Assembly: GCA_030527385.1 (NCBI GenBank)
Contig: JAUNAY010000035.1
Coordinates: 261 to 10,945 of the forward strand
DNA length: 10,685 nucleotides
Direction of reading: 5' to 3'
From: Fusobacterium sp.
GTDB lineage: Bacteria > Fusobacteriota > Fusobacteriia > Fusobacteriales > Fusobacteriaceae
Shown: positions 1 through 6,782 of the stretch, piece after piece
Position numbering within the stretch: the first letter of the stretch is position 1
How the letters are laid out: the number at the start of each line of letters is the position of its first letter
Notes under the pieces: generated by a model
Seen by the model: only the letters and a program-made list of their open reading frames with translations
Databases searched by the model: none
Told to the model about the DNA's origin: nothing
Made by a program: the position numbers and the translations under genes

Positions 1-1946
1 AAAAAGGAACTGTGGAAGATGGAACAACTGTATCTGATTTTGATAAGGAAGAAACTCGTAGATTATTTTCAATAAATACATCAATAATTCCTGTTGAATA
101 TGGAGATTGTAAATATAATTTTTTAGATACACCTGGTTATTTTGATTTTTCTGGTGAAGTTCATTCGGCATTGAGAGTTTCGGGAAGTGCAGTTATAGTT
201 ATGGACGCTACATCAGGGGTAGAAGTTGGAACAGAAAAAGCTTGGAGATTATTAGAAGAAAGAAAACTTCCAAGAATTATATATATAAATAAGATGGATA
301 AGGGATATATCAACTATGAGAAGCTTTTGCTTGAATTAAAAGAAAAATTTGGTAAAAAAATAGCACCATTCTGCGTACCAATTGGAGATAAAGAAGAATT
401 TAAAGGATTTGTAAATGTTGTAGAGATGAAAGGTAGAATTTTTAATGGAGTACAATGTGAAGATGGGGCTATTCCTGAAAATATGGACGTTTCTGAAGTT
501 AGAAATCTACTTCTTGAAGCAGTAGCTGAAACTGATGAAACTTTGATGGAAAAATATTTTAATGGAGAAGATTTTACTCTTGAAGAAATAAAAACTGGAC
601 TTCACAATGGTGTTATCTCTGGAGATGTAGTTCCTGTAATAGTTGGATCTGCTATTCAAGGTATTGGAATACATACTCTTTTTAAAATGATACACGATTA
701 TATGCCTACTCCAACAGAGATGTTTAATGGTGAAAGAGTAGGAATAAATCCTATTACTGAAGAAACTGAAGTTAGAAAAATATCTGTTGATGAACCATTT
801 TCAGCAATAGTTTTTAAAACTCTTGTGGATCCATTTATTGGTAAAATATCTTTATTTAAGGTAAATTCAGGAAAATTAAAAAAGGATACTGAAGTTTTAA
901 ATCCTAATAAAAATAAAAAAGAAAGAATTGCTCAAATTATATATTTGAGAGGAAATAAACAAGAAGAGGCTCAAGAACTTATAGCTGGTGATATAGGAGC
1001 TACTACTAAACTTCAATTTACACAAACTGGAGACACTCTTTGTGATAAAGAAAACCCTATAATGTATAGAAGTATTGAGTTGCCAGAACCTTGCTTATAT
1101 TCAAGTGTAGAACCTGCACAAAAAGCTGATGATGAAAAATTAAGTACTTGTCTACAAAGAATGATGGAAGAGGATCCAACTTTTGTTATAACTAGAAACT
1201 ATGAAACAAAACAACTTTTAATTGGTGGACAAGGGGAAAAACATCTATATGTAATCTTGTGTAAAATTAAAAATAAATTTGGAGTTCACGCTGTACTTAC
1301 TGATCCAGTTGTTTCATATCGTGAAACTATTAAAGGAACTGTTTCTGTTCAAGGAAAACATAAAAAGCAATCTGGAGGAGCAGGACAATATGGAGATGTT
1401 CAAATTAAATTTGAACCTTGTGAAGAAGAATTTAAGTTTGTTGATGAAGTTAAAGGAGGGGTAGTTCCTAGAACATATATGCCAGCAGTTGAAAAAGGTT
1501 TATTAGAAGCTAAGGAAAAAGGAATTTTAGCTGGTTACCCTGTTATCAATTTCAAAGCTACTATATTTGATGGATCTTATCACCCAGTAGACTCTAATGA
1601 AATATCATTTAAACAAGCTGCTATTCTTGCATTTAAAAAAGGTATGGAACAAGCTAGACCTGTTCTTCTTGAACCTATTATGAAACTTGAAGTTGTTGTC
1701 CCAGAAACTTATATGGGAGATGTAATGGGGGATATGAATAAACGTAGAGGTAGAATTCTTGGAATGGAACCTAATCAATATGGTGAACAAGTATTAAGTG
1801 TTGAAGTGCCTCAAGCAGAAATCTTAAAATATGCTCTTGATTTAAGAGCTATGACTCAAGGAAGAGGACAATTTAAGTTTGAATTTGTAAGATATGAAGA
1901 AGTGCCAGAAGTTATAGCTAAAAAAATAATAGAAAGTAGAAAATAG
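1..1946 (+). CDS. Elongation factor G-like GTPase (EF-G paralogue), 5'-truncated by window edge
   Basis: Translation GTPase of the EF-G superfamily, expected to act on the ribosome. The frame is open from base 3. A GTG at 12 is not the true start, because the reading continues upstream into the window edge; roughly 45-50 N-terminal residues, including the P-loop, are missing. Numbering from that GTG codon, G3 is DTPGYFDF (39-46), G4 is NKMDK (93-97) and G5 is GSAIQG (212-217). Domain II starts near 261. Domain III contains GQGEKHL (406-412). Domain IV begins around KGTVSVQGKHKKQSGG and has the tip loop DGSYHPVDSNE (520-530). Domain V runs to the TAG stop. The motif VEDGTTVSDFDKEE and the Tyr in G3, where canonical EF-G and EF-Tu have His, mark it as the FusA2/EF-G-like branch rather than the main fusA. 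Its cellular role is not established from sequence. A strong terminator follows, so it ends its transcription unit. Confidence 0.93.
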   Translation, partial: KGTVEDGTTVSDFDKEETRRLFSINTSIIPVEYGDCKYNFLDTPGYFDFSGEVHSALRVSGSAVIVMDATSGVEVGTEKAWRLLEERKLPRIIYINKMDKGYINYEKLLLELKEKFGKKIAPFCVPIGDKEEFKGFVNVVEMKGRIFNGVQCEDGAIPENMDVSEVRNLLLEAVAETDETLMEKYFNGEDFTLEEIKTGLHNGVISGDVVPVIVGSAIQGIGIHTLFKMIHDYMPTPTEMFNGERVGINPITEETEVRKISVDEPFSAIVFKTLVDPFIGKISLFKVNSGKLKKDTEVLNPNKNKKERIAQIIYLRGNKQEEAQELIAGDIGATTKLQFTQTGDTLCDKENPIMYRSIELPEPCLYSSVEPAQKADDEKLSTCLQRMMEEDPTFVITRNYETKQLLIGGQGEKHLYVILCKIKNKFGVHAVLTDPVVSYRETIKGTVSVQGKHKKQSGGAGQYGDVQIKFEPCEEEFKFVDEVKGGVVPRTYMPAVEKGLLEAKEKGILAGYPVINFKATIFDGSYHPVDSNEISFKQAAILAFKKGMEQARPVLLEPIMKLEVVVPETYMGDVMGDMNKRRGRILGMEPNQYGEQVLSVEVPQAEILKYALDLRAMTQGRGQFKFEFVRYEEVPEVIAKKIIESRK

Positions 1947-1974
1947 TAATTATTAAAAAGTAACATAAATTTAT

Positions 1975-2020
1975 ACTGCACCCAAAATCTTAGATAACTA
2001 AGATAAGGGTGCAGTTTTTT
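1975..2020 (+). terminator. Intrinsic terminator of the EF-G-like gene
   Basis: The outer stem ACTGCACCC (1975-1983) pairs with GGGTGCAGT (2007-2015). An inner stem ATCTTA (1987-1992) pairs with TAAGAT (1999-2004), with a small A-rich internal loop between the two. A run of T (2015-2020) follows directly. This is a textbook Rho-independent terminator located 29 bases after the EF-G-like stop. It separates that gene from the biotin operon. Confidence 0.92.
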
Positions 2021-2054
2021 CTATTATAAATAAATTTTTCTTCAATAACTTTAA

Positions 2055-2085
2055 ATATTCAATAATTTGTGATATATTGAAATAT
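2055..2085. promoter_or_regulatory. Imperfect inverted repeat upstream of bioB, candidate operator
   Basis: ATATTCAATA (2055-2064) and TATTGAAATAT (2075-2085) form an inverted repeat with one unpaired base and a 10-base spacer. It overlaps the candidate -35 element of the bioB promoter. TTCAATAA also occurs twice as a direct repeat (2041-2048 and 2058-2065). No palindrome of the BirA-box type (TTGTAAACC-like arms) was seen. In DNA this AT-rich such a dyad may be chance, so the operator role is inference. Confidence 0.25.
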
Positions 2086-2103
2086 AGACATTCAAATTAT
2101 AAA
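2077..2103 (+). promoter_or_regulatory. Candidate bioBDA promoter
   Basis: TTGAAA (2077-2082) can serve as a -35 element and TATAAA (2098-2103) as a -10 element. The 15-base spacing is shorter than ideal; reading the -10 as TAAATC (2100-2105) restores 17 bases. A promoter must lie between the terminator ending at 2020 and the bioB start at 2137, because the upstream unit is terminated. This is the best match there, but it is weak. Confidence 0.35.
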
Positions 2104-2136
2104 TCTTAAAAAATACAGCAAAAAAGGAGCAGATCT

Positions 2137-3123
2137 ATGAAAAATTTTATTAAAAAATTAAAAAATAAAATTTTGGCTGGTGGAAAGATAGAGTTTCAAG
2201 AAGCTAAAGAATTAATAGAAATAAAACTAGATGATGCAGGAAGTTTAAATGAACTTTTTTTCTCTGCTGATGAGATACGTGAAAAGTTTTGTGGAAATAG
2301 TTTTGATTTGTGTACAATTATCAATGCTAAATCTGGAAAATGTAGTGAAGATTGCAAATATTGTGCTCAATCTAGCCATTTTAAGACAAATGCAAGTGTA
2401 TATCCTCTAGTGAATAGTGAAATAGCTCTTGAAGAAGCTAAAAAAGTAGAAAGAGAGGGTGCAAATAGATTTTCTCTTGTGACTAGTGGAAAAGGGATAT
2501 TAAGTGATAGCAAAGAGATGGAAAAGCTTGAGAATATTTATAAAATTTTAAAAGAAAGAACAACTCTTTCTCTTTGTGCTTCTCACGGAATTTGTGATAA
2601 AGAAGTTTTAGTTAAATTAAAGGAAGCAGGGGTGACAACTTATCATCATAACCTTGAAGCTTGCAAAGATTTTTATCCTAATATTTGTTCAACACACACA
2701 TATGAGGATAGAGTTAAAACTGTTTTGAATGCAAAAGAAGTTGGACTAAGAGTATGTAGTGGTGGAATATTAGGGCTTGGAGAAACTCCAATAGATAGAA
2801 TAAAACTTGCATTTGAATTGAGAGAGTTAGATGTTGATTCGGTGCCAATTAATATTTTAACACCAATAGCTGGAACACCTCTTGAAAATGCAAAAGAGAT
2901 AGAACCTCTTGAGCTTATTAAAACTATGTCAGTATTTAGATTTATATTGCCTAATAAAGCTTTAAGATATGCTGGTGGTAGAATAAAACTTGGAAAATAT
3001 CAAAGTTTGGGAATAAGAGCTGGAATAAATTCAGCTTTAACTGGGAATTTTTTAACTACTACTGGAAACACTATTGAAAGTGATAAAAAAATGATAGAAG
3101 GAGTGGGGTATGAAATTAAGTAA
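2137..3123 (+). CDS. bioB: Biotin synthase (radical SAM), anaerobe-type auxiliary cluster ligands
   Basis: Inserts sulfur into dethiobiotin to form biotin, the last step of the pathway, in the cytoplasm. The 328 residues match the family length. The radical-SAM [4Fe-4S] motif CSEDCKYC supplies Cys69, Cys73 and Cys76. Downstream family motifs are YHHNLEA (169-175), VCSGGILGLGE (206-216), NILTPIAGTPL (239-249) and LRYAGGR (276-282). Compared with E. coli BioB, the [2Fe-2S] ligand positions Cys128, Cys188 and Arg260 correspond to Cys147, Cys207 and Arg277, but Cys97 is replaced by Ser113 (RFSLVTSG). Extra cysteines occur at 153, 176 and 184. This resembles the recently described type II BioB of obligate anaerobes. 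An AAAGGAG Shine-Dalgarno at 2123-2129 supports the ATG. First gene of bioBDA; its last 14 bases overlap bioD. Confidence 0.97.
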   Translation: MKNFIKKLKNKILAGGKIEFQEAKELIEIKLDDAGSLNELFFSADEIREKFCGNSFDLCTIINAKSGKCSEDCKYCAQSSHFKTNASVYPLVNSEIALEEAKKVEREGANRFSLVTSGKGILSDSKEMEKLENIYKILKERTTLSLCASHGICDKEVLVKLKEAGVTTYHHNLEACKDFYPNICSTHTYEDRVKTVLNAKEVGLRVCSGGILGLGETPIDRIKLAFELRELDVDSVPINILTPIAGTPLENAKEIEPLELIKTMSVFRFILPNKALRYAGGRIKLGKYQSLGIRAGINSALTGNFLTTTGNTIESDKKMIEGVGYEIK

Positions 3124-3808
3124 AGGATATTTTGTTACAGGAACAGATACAGGAATTGGAAAAACTTATGTTAGTACTCTTTTATTTAAAGGTGTAAGTA
3201 AGATAGGAGGGACTTATTATAAACCTGTTCAAAGCGGAGCTTTTGAAATGTTTGGAAAGTTAACTTCTCCAGATGTTGAGTTTGTATGTGATTTTAATAA
3301 GATTCCATATGATAGCGAGATGACAACTTATCTTTTAAAGTCTGAAGTTTCACCACATTTGGCTGCTGAAATAGATGGAGTTGAAATTGATCCAAACAAA
3401 ATAATAAATGATTGGGAAGAGTTAAAAGAAAAATATAGTACAGTTATTGTTGAGGGAGCAGGAGGACTTTATGTTCCTATTATTAGAAGTAAATTTTATA
3501 TGTATGATTTAATGAAATTATTAAATATTCCAGCAATTGTAGTAGCAAGTAATAAAGTTGGGAGTATTAATCACACTATGATGACTATAAATTCTCTTAA
3601 AAGTATGGGAATTAAAATACAGGGAATAATTTTTAATAGAATAGAAAAGCATTATGATCGTACTGGCTACGAACAAGATAATATTAATATCATCAAAGAA
3701 ATGAGTGGTATAGATAATATTATGATTTTAGATTTTGAACAAGATAGCTTTGATCAAGAGGAATTAATTAAATTTTTAGAGTTGAGAGAGGAAAAAAACA
3801 ATGAATAA
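3110..3808 (+). CDS. bioD: ATP-dependent dethiobiotin synthetase
   Basis: Closes the ureido ring of dethiobiotin from 7,8-diaminopelargonate (DAPA), CO2 and ATP, supplying the BioB substrate. The 232 residues are the usual size for a cytoplasmic dimeric BioD. Visible motifs are the P-loop GTDTGIGKT (11-19), KPVQSG (38-43), SPHLAA (81-86), the VEGAGGLYVPI segment (114-124) with catalytic-site Glu115, and VVASNKVGSINH, followed by a nucleotide-base loop region around IIFNRIE. The ATG lies inside the end of bioB, 6 bases after an AAGGAG Shine-Dalgarno at 3098-3103, so translation is probably coupled to bioB. The TAA stop overlaps the first 8 bases of bioA. No unusual residues were noticed. Confidence 0.97.
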   Translation: MKLSKGYFVTGTDTGIGKTYVSTLLFKGVSKIGGTYYKPVQSGAFEMFGKLTSPDVEFVCDFNKIPYDSEMTTYLLKSEVSPHLAAEIDGVEIDPNKIINDWEELKEKYSTVIVEGAGGLYVPIIRSKFYMYDLMKLLNIPAIVVASNKVGSINHTMMTINSLKSMGIKIQGIIFNRIEKHYDRTGYEQDNINIIKEMSGIDNIMILDFEQDSFDQEELIKFLELREEKNNE

Positions 3809-5162
3809 TTTAACAGAACTACAAAAAAAAGATCTAAAATATATTTTTCATCCGTGTTCACAAATGAAAGATTACGAAAATTTACCACCTATGGTTATAA
3901 AGAAAGCTAAAGGTATATATCTTGAAGATGAACTTGGAAATAGATATATGGATTGTGTATCAAGTTGGTGGGTAAATCTATTTGGGCATTGCAATGAAAG
4001 AATAAATAAAGTTATCTGTGAACAAATTAATAATTTAGAACACGTTCTTTTTGTAAATTTTTCTCACGAGCCAGCTATTGAATTGGTTGAAAGATTACAT
4101 AAAGTTGTTCCAAAAGGAATAGATAAATTTTTATTTGCAGATAACGGATCATCAAGCATTGAAATGGCATTAAAATTAAGTTTTCAATATCATCAGCAAA
4201 CAGGAGCAAAGGAAAAAAGAAAATTTATATCATTAGCAAATGCTTATCACGGAGAAACTATCGGAGCTTTAGGGGTTGGAGATGTAGATATTTTTACATC
4301 TACATATAGACCTTTGATAAAAGAGGGAATTAAAGCTAAAGGACCAGATTGTTTTTATTGTCCATTCAAGAAAAATTTTGATTGTTGTGAAGCTGAATGT
4401 TTTTCAGATATGGAAAATATTATAAAAAACAATCACAAAGAGATTTCAGCAGTTATAATTGAACCTATGGTACAGGGAGCTGCTGGTATGAAAATATATT
4501 CACCTAAATATATTCAAAAATTGAGAAAGATTACAAAATATTATAATATTCATTTAATAGCAGATGAGATAGCAATGGGATTTGGAAGAACAGGGAAGAT
4601 GTTTGCTATGGAACACGCAGGAGTTAGTCCAGATATAATGTGTATGGCAAAAGGGCTTTCTGCTGGCTATTATCCTATGTCAATAATAGGAATAACTAAT
4701 GAAATTTATGATGCTTTTTATTGTGATTATTTAGAGGGGAAATCTTTTTTACACTCTCATACATATTCTGGTAACCCTATTGGTTGTAGAATAGCTGTGG
4801 AGGTTTTAAAGATATTTGAAGAGGAAAATATTTTAGAGGTTGTAGCAAAAAAAGGTGAGTATTTAAGAAAGAGAGCTACTGAAATTTTTGCTAATCACCC
4901 AAATATTGGAGAATACAGACAGATAGGACTTATTGGAGCTTTAGAATTTGTTAAAGATAAAAATAATAAAGAACTTTTTGATCCGAAAAAAAGAGCAGGT
5001 TATGAAATATATAAAATTGCTTTAAAAAAAGGTGCTTTACTTAGACCTCTTGGAAATATAATATATTTTATGCCTCCTTATATAATAACAGAAGAAGAGA
5101 TAGACAAAATGCTTATGATTTGTAAAGAATCGATTGATGAATACCTAGATAGAAATAATTAA
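3801..5162 (+). CDS. bioA: Adenosylmethionine-8-amino-7-oxononanoate aminotransferase (DAPA synthase)
   Basis: PLP-dependent class III aminotransferase that converts KAPA to DAPA, the step before BioD. It has 453 residues. Motifs in order are HPCSQMKDYE (17-26), SSWWVNLFGH (54-63), the phosphate-binding loop DNGSSSIE (114-121), AYHGE (148-152), Asp255 in ADEIAMGFGRTG, the PLP lysine Lys284 in MAKGLSAGY, Thr321 in SHTYSGNP, and Arg415 in LLRPLGNIIYFMPPY. These match the E. coli BioA active site (my alignment from memory: Tyr144, Asp245, Lys274, Thr309, Arg391). The N-terminal motif fits SAM-using BioA better than the lysine-using type, but the amino donor cannot be proven. A cysteine-rich insert (Cys184, 187, 195, 196, 200) is unusual relative to E. 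coli. The start overlaps bioD by 8 bases, with a GAGAGAGGA Shine-Dalgarno just upstream. Last gene of the operon. Confidence 0.96.
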   Translation: MNNLTELQKKDLKYIFHPCSQMKDYENLPPMVIKKAKGIYLEDELGNRYMDCVSSWWVNLFGHCNERINKVICEQINNLEHVLFVNFSHEPAIELVERLHKVVPKGIDKFLFADNGSSSIEMALKLSFQYHQQTGAKEKRKFISLANAYHGETIGALGVGDVDIFTSTYRPLIKEGIKAKGPDCFYCPFKKNFDCCEAECFSDMENIIKNNHKEISAVIIEPMVQGAAGMKIYSPKYIQKLRKITKYYNIHLIADEIAMGFGRTGKMFAMEHAGVSPDIMCMAKGLSAGYYPMSIIGITNEIYDAFYCDYLEGKSFLHSHTYSGNPIGCRIAVEVLKIFEEENILEVVAKKGEYLRKRATEIFANHPNIGEYRQIGLIGALEFVKDKNNKELFDPKKRAGYEIYKIALKKGALLRPLGNIIYFMPPYIITEEEIDKMLMICKESIDEYLDRNN

Positions 5163-5211
5163 AAATATGCACCCTTACCTTACTTGAGGTTTCGGGTGCA
5201 TATCTTATTTT
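5156..5211. terminator. Bidirectional terminator between bioA and the convergent flavoprotein gene
   Basis: ATATGCACCC (5165-5174) pairs perfectly with GGGTGCATAT (5194-5203), and inner ACCT (5177-5180) pairs with AGGT (5187-5190). On the plus strand a moderately T-rich stretch (5203-5211) follows. On the minus strand the hairpin is followed by ATTTTTAATT, a better U-tract, which overlaps the bioA stop codon. It therefore plausibly ends both the biotin operon and the flavoprotein transcript. The TGCACCC/GGGTGCA core is identical to that of the terminator at 1975-2020. Confidence 0.88.
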
Positions 5212-5213
5212 AA

Positions 5214-6620
5214 CTATTTATTTTCTTTAACAAACTTAGCTGCATTTTCTCCAGCAGTTTTTCCATAAACTGTAATATCAGTTACAGCATTTCCACCAAT
5301 TCTATTAGCTCCGTGTACTCCACCAGTAATTTCTCCAGCAGCAAATAGTCCAGGAATTACTTTTCCATCAGCAGTAAGAACTTCAGCATTTGTATTGATA
5401 CGAACTCCACCCATTGTGTGATGTACAGCTGGTGATACTTCAATAGCATAGAAAGGAGCTTTTACAAGTTCTCTTGGTAATGCAGTTTTACCAAACTCTT
5501 TATCTTCTCCAGCTTTTACATATCCGTTATATTTATTCATAGTTTCAACTAATGATTTTGCATCAATTCCAACTTTTTTAGCTAATTCTTCAAGAGTTGC
5601 TCCCTCAATAGCAAATCCTTTTCTAACATAACCATTAATTGCACCAAGTTTTTCTCTAACTTCTTGATCAAATACTAAGAAAGCACTTTTTCCAGTTTGT
5701 TCAAGTTCTGCTTTAGATACAACGTCTCTAGTTTCAAGTTCGCTTACAAATCTTTTTCCTTCTCTATTTACAAGAATTGCTCCCTCTCCTCTTACAGCTT
5801 CTGTAATCATAGCAGTCTTTTTATGCACTACTGTTGGGTGAGTTTGAATTTCAGTCATATCTACTAAATCTCCTCCCACAGCTTTTACCATTTTTATTCC
5901 ATCTCCAGTAATAGCAGGACTGTTAGTTGAACCAAAACCTTTTAATGATGGTTTGTATTCAGCTACCATTTCAGCGTTTGCTCCAAATCCTCCAGTTGCC
6001 ATAACTACTGCTTTTGCATTAATATTATATGTTTCACCTTTATGTTTAACTTCAACACCTGTTACTTTATCTCCGGTTTTTAAGATTTTAGTAACTTCAG
6101 TTTCTGTTCTTACATCAATTCCATCTTTTTCAGCAGTATCAGCAAGAGCATCAACAATAACAGGTCCTACTGCTTGTCCACCAGCAGGTCTGTGAGTTCT
6201 TTTAGCACTTTGTCCTCCTGTGAAAACAACTTCACTAAGATCTGCTCCTCTTTCTGTTAACCAATCTATTATATTTGCTGAATCCCCAGTAAGTTTTTTT
6301 ACAAGTTCTGGGTTATTTACATTTTTTCCACCTTTCATAGTATCTTTATAGAAAAGTTCAGCACTGTCTTCAATTCCTAATTTTTTTTGTAATTTTGTAT
6401 TTGCAGCATTAATTCCAGCAGTTGCATAGTTAGTATTTCCTCCTAACATTAACATTTTTTCTACTAAAACAACATTTGCTCCATTTTCTTTAGCAGAAAT
6501 AGCAGCTGAAAGCCCTGCTCCTCCACCTCCAACAACAACTACATCAGTATTGATATTTTCTGCACCATAAGCAGTTGCAAATGCTAGTACAGCTAATAAA
6601 CTCATAAGTTTTTTTCTCAT
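5214..6620 (-). CDS. Exported FAD-dependent fumarate reductase-like flavoprotein (flavocytochrome c family, no heme or FMN domain)
   Basis: Predicted soluble, exported fumarate reductase using non-covalent FAD. The start is the ATG at 6620, 5 bases after GAGGAGGG; a longer reading from TTG at 6635 would translate that ribosome site. Residues 1-19 form a Sec signal peptide (RKK, hydrophobic core, cleavage likely after AYG). The FAD fold begins at VVVVGGGGAG (27-36), with a second FAD motif VVMATGGFG (205-213). Residues aligned from memory with Shewanella Fcc3 are His261 (H365), Thr273 (T377), Glu274 (E378), the proton-donor Arg298 in TRD (R402), His401 in HHTMGG (H504) and Arg440 in HGANRIGGNA (R544). 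Retained His/Thr at positions changed in urocanate reductase UrdA argue for fumarate or a similar small enoate. There is no CxxCH heme motif and no FMN-binding domain, so the electron donor is a separate, unidentified protein. Single-gene unit with its own promoter. Confidence 0.92.
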   Translation of the reverse strand: MRKKLMSLLAVLAFATAYGAENINTDVVVVGGGGAGLSAAISAKENGANVVLVEKMLMLGGNTNYATAGINAANTKLQKKLGIEDSAELFYKDTMKGGKNVNNPELVKKLTGDSANIIDWLTERGADLSEVVFTGGQSAKRTHRPAGGQAVGPVIVDALADTAEKDGIDVRTETEVTKILKTGDKVTGVEVKHKGETYNINAKAVVMATGGFGANAEMVAEYKPSLKGFGSTNSPAITGDGIKMVKAVGGDLVDMTEIQTHPTVVHKKTAMITEAVRGEGAILVNREGKRFVSELETRDVVSKAELEQTGKSAFLVFDQEVREKLGAINGYVRKGFAIEGATLEELAKKVGIDAKSLVETMNKYNGYVKAGEDKEFGKTALPRELVKAPFYAIEVSPAVHHTMGGVRINTNAEVLTADGKVIPGLFAAGEITGGVHGANRIGGNAVTDITVYGKTAGENAAKFVKENK

Positions 6621-6625
6621 TTTTT

Positions 6626-6633
6626 CCCTCCTC
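6626..6633 (-). promoter_or_regulatory. Ribosome binding site that fixes the flavoprotein start
   Basis: GAGGAGGG on the minus strand lies 5 bases before the ATG at 6620. The frame remains open to a TTG at 6635, but that extension would encode Arg-Arg from the Shine-Dalgarno itself. The site therefore favours the shorter protein, and it removes an apparent twin-arginine pair that would be an artefact. Confidence 0.9.
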
Positions 6634-6668
6634 AAAACTATCTTATATTTTATATTTTCGCTACTTAT

Positions 6669-6698
6669 ATTATAACTTATCTATTTAATCAATGTCAA
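6669..6698 (-). promoter_or_regulatory. Near-consensus sigma-70-type promoter of the flavoprotein gene
   Basis: On the minus strand, TTGACA (6698-6693) and TATAAT (6674-6669) are both perfect hexamers, separated by 18 bases. Transcription would start near 6662, giving a leader of roughly 40 bases before the ATG at 6620. It is the strongest promoter match in the window and suggests high basal expression. Confidence 0.85.
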
Positions 6699-6699
6699 C

Positions 6700-6721
6700 C
6701 AGCAAAATCAACTTTTAGCTG
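6700..6721. promoter_or_regulatory. Inverted repeat adjacent to the flavoprotein -35 element
   Basis: CAGCAAAA (6700-6707) and TTTT-A-GCTG (6713-6721) form a dyad with one unpaired base and a 5-base loop. It sits one base beyond the -35 hexamer. It lacks a following U-tract on the minus strand, so it is a poor terminator for rnmV. On the plus strand a T-rich stretch follows, but no plus-strand gene ends here. The position would suit a regulator binding site; this is inference. Confidence 0.25.
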
Positions 6722-6782
6722 AATAGATTTTTATCTTTAACACAAAAAATATATTGATTTTACATAATTTTTACATAAAAAA

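Noticed and set aside
12..14. GTG as the start codon of the EF-G-like gene
   Set aside because: The frame is open to the window edge (Lys-Gly-Thr precede it) and the family needs a P-loop domain start about 45-50 residues further upstream, so this is an internal Val codon.
1947..2136. Possible riboswitch leader for the biotin operon
   Set aside because: About half of the 190 bases is the upstream gene's terminator. The rest is AT-rich without a stable multi-stem structure or a bioB-proximal terminator, and biotin genes are generally controlled by protein repressors.
5953..6195. 80-residue plus-strand frame inside the flavoprotein gene
   Set aside because: It lies antisense to a clearly conserved FAD-binding region, with no ribosome site and no recognisable motif.
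6621..6635. TTG start adding MRREK to the flavoprotein, giving an apparent twin-arginine signal
   Set aside because: The Arg-Arg codons are the Shine-Dalgarno sequence GAGGAGG. The ATG at 6620 has ideal spacing and gives a normal Sec signal peptide.
6700..6721. Rho-independent terminator for rnmV
   Set aside because: In the minus direction the dyad is followed by the flavoprotein -35 element rather than a U-tract, and the stem is short and A/T-rich.
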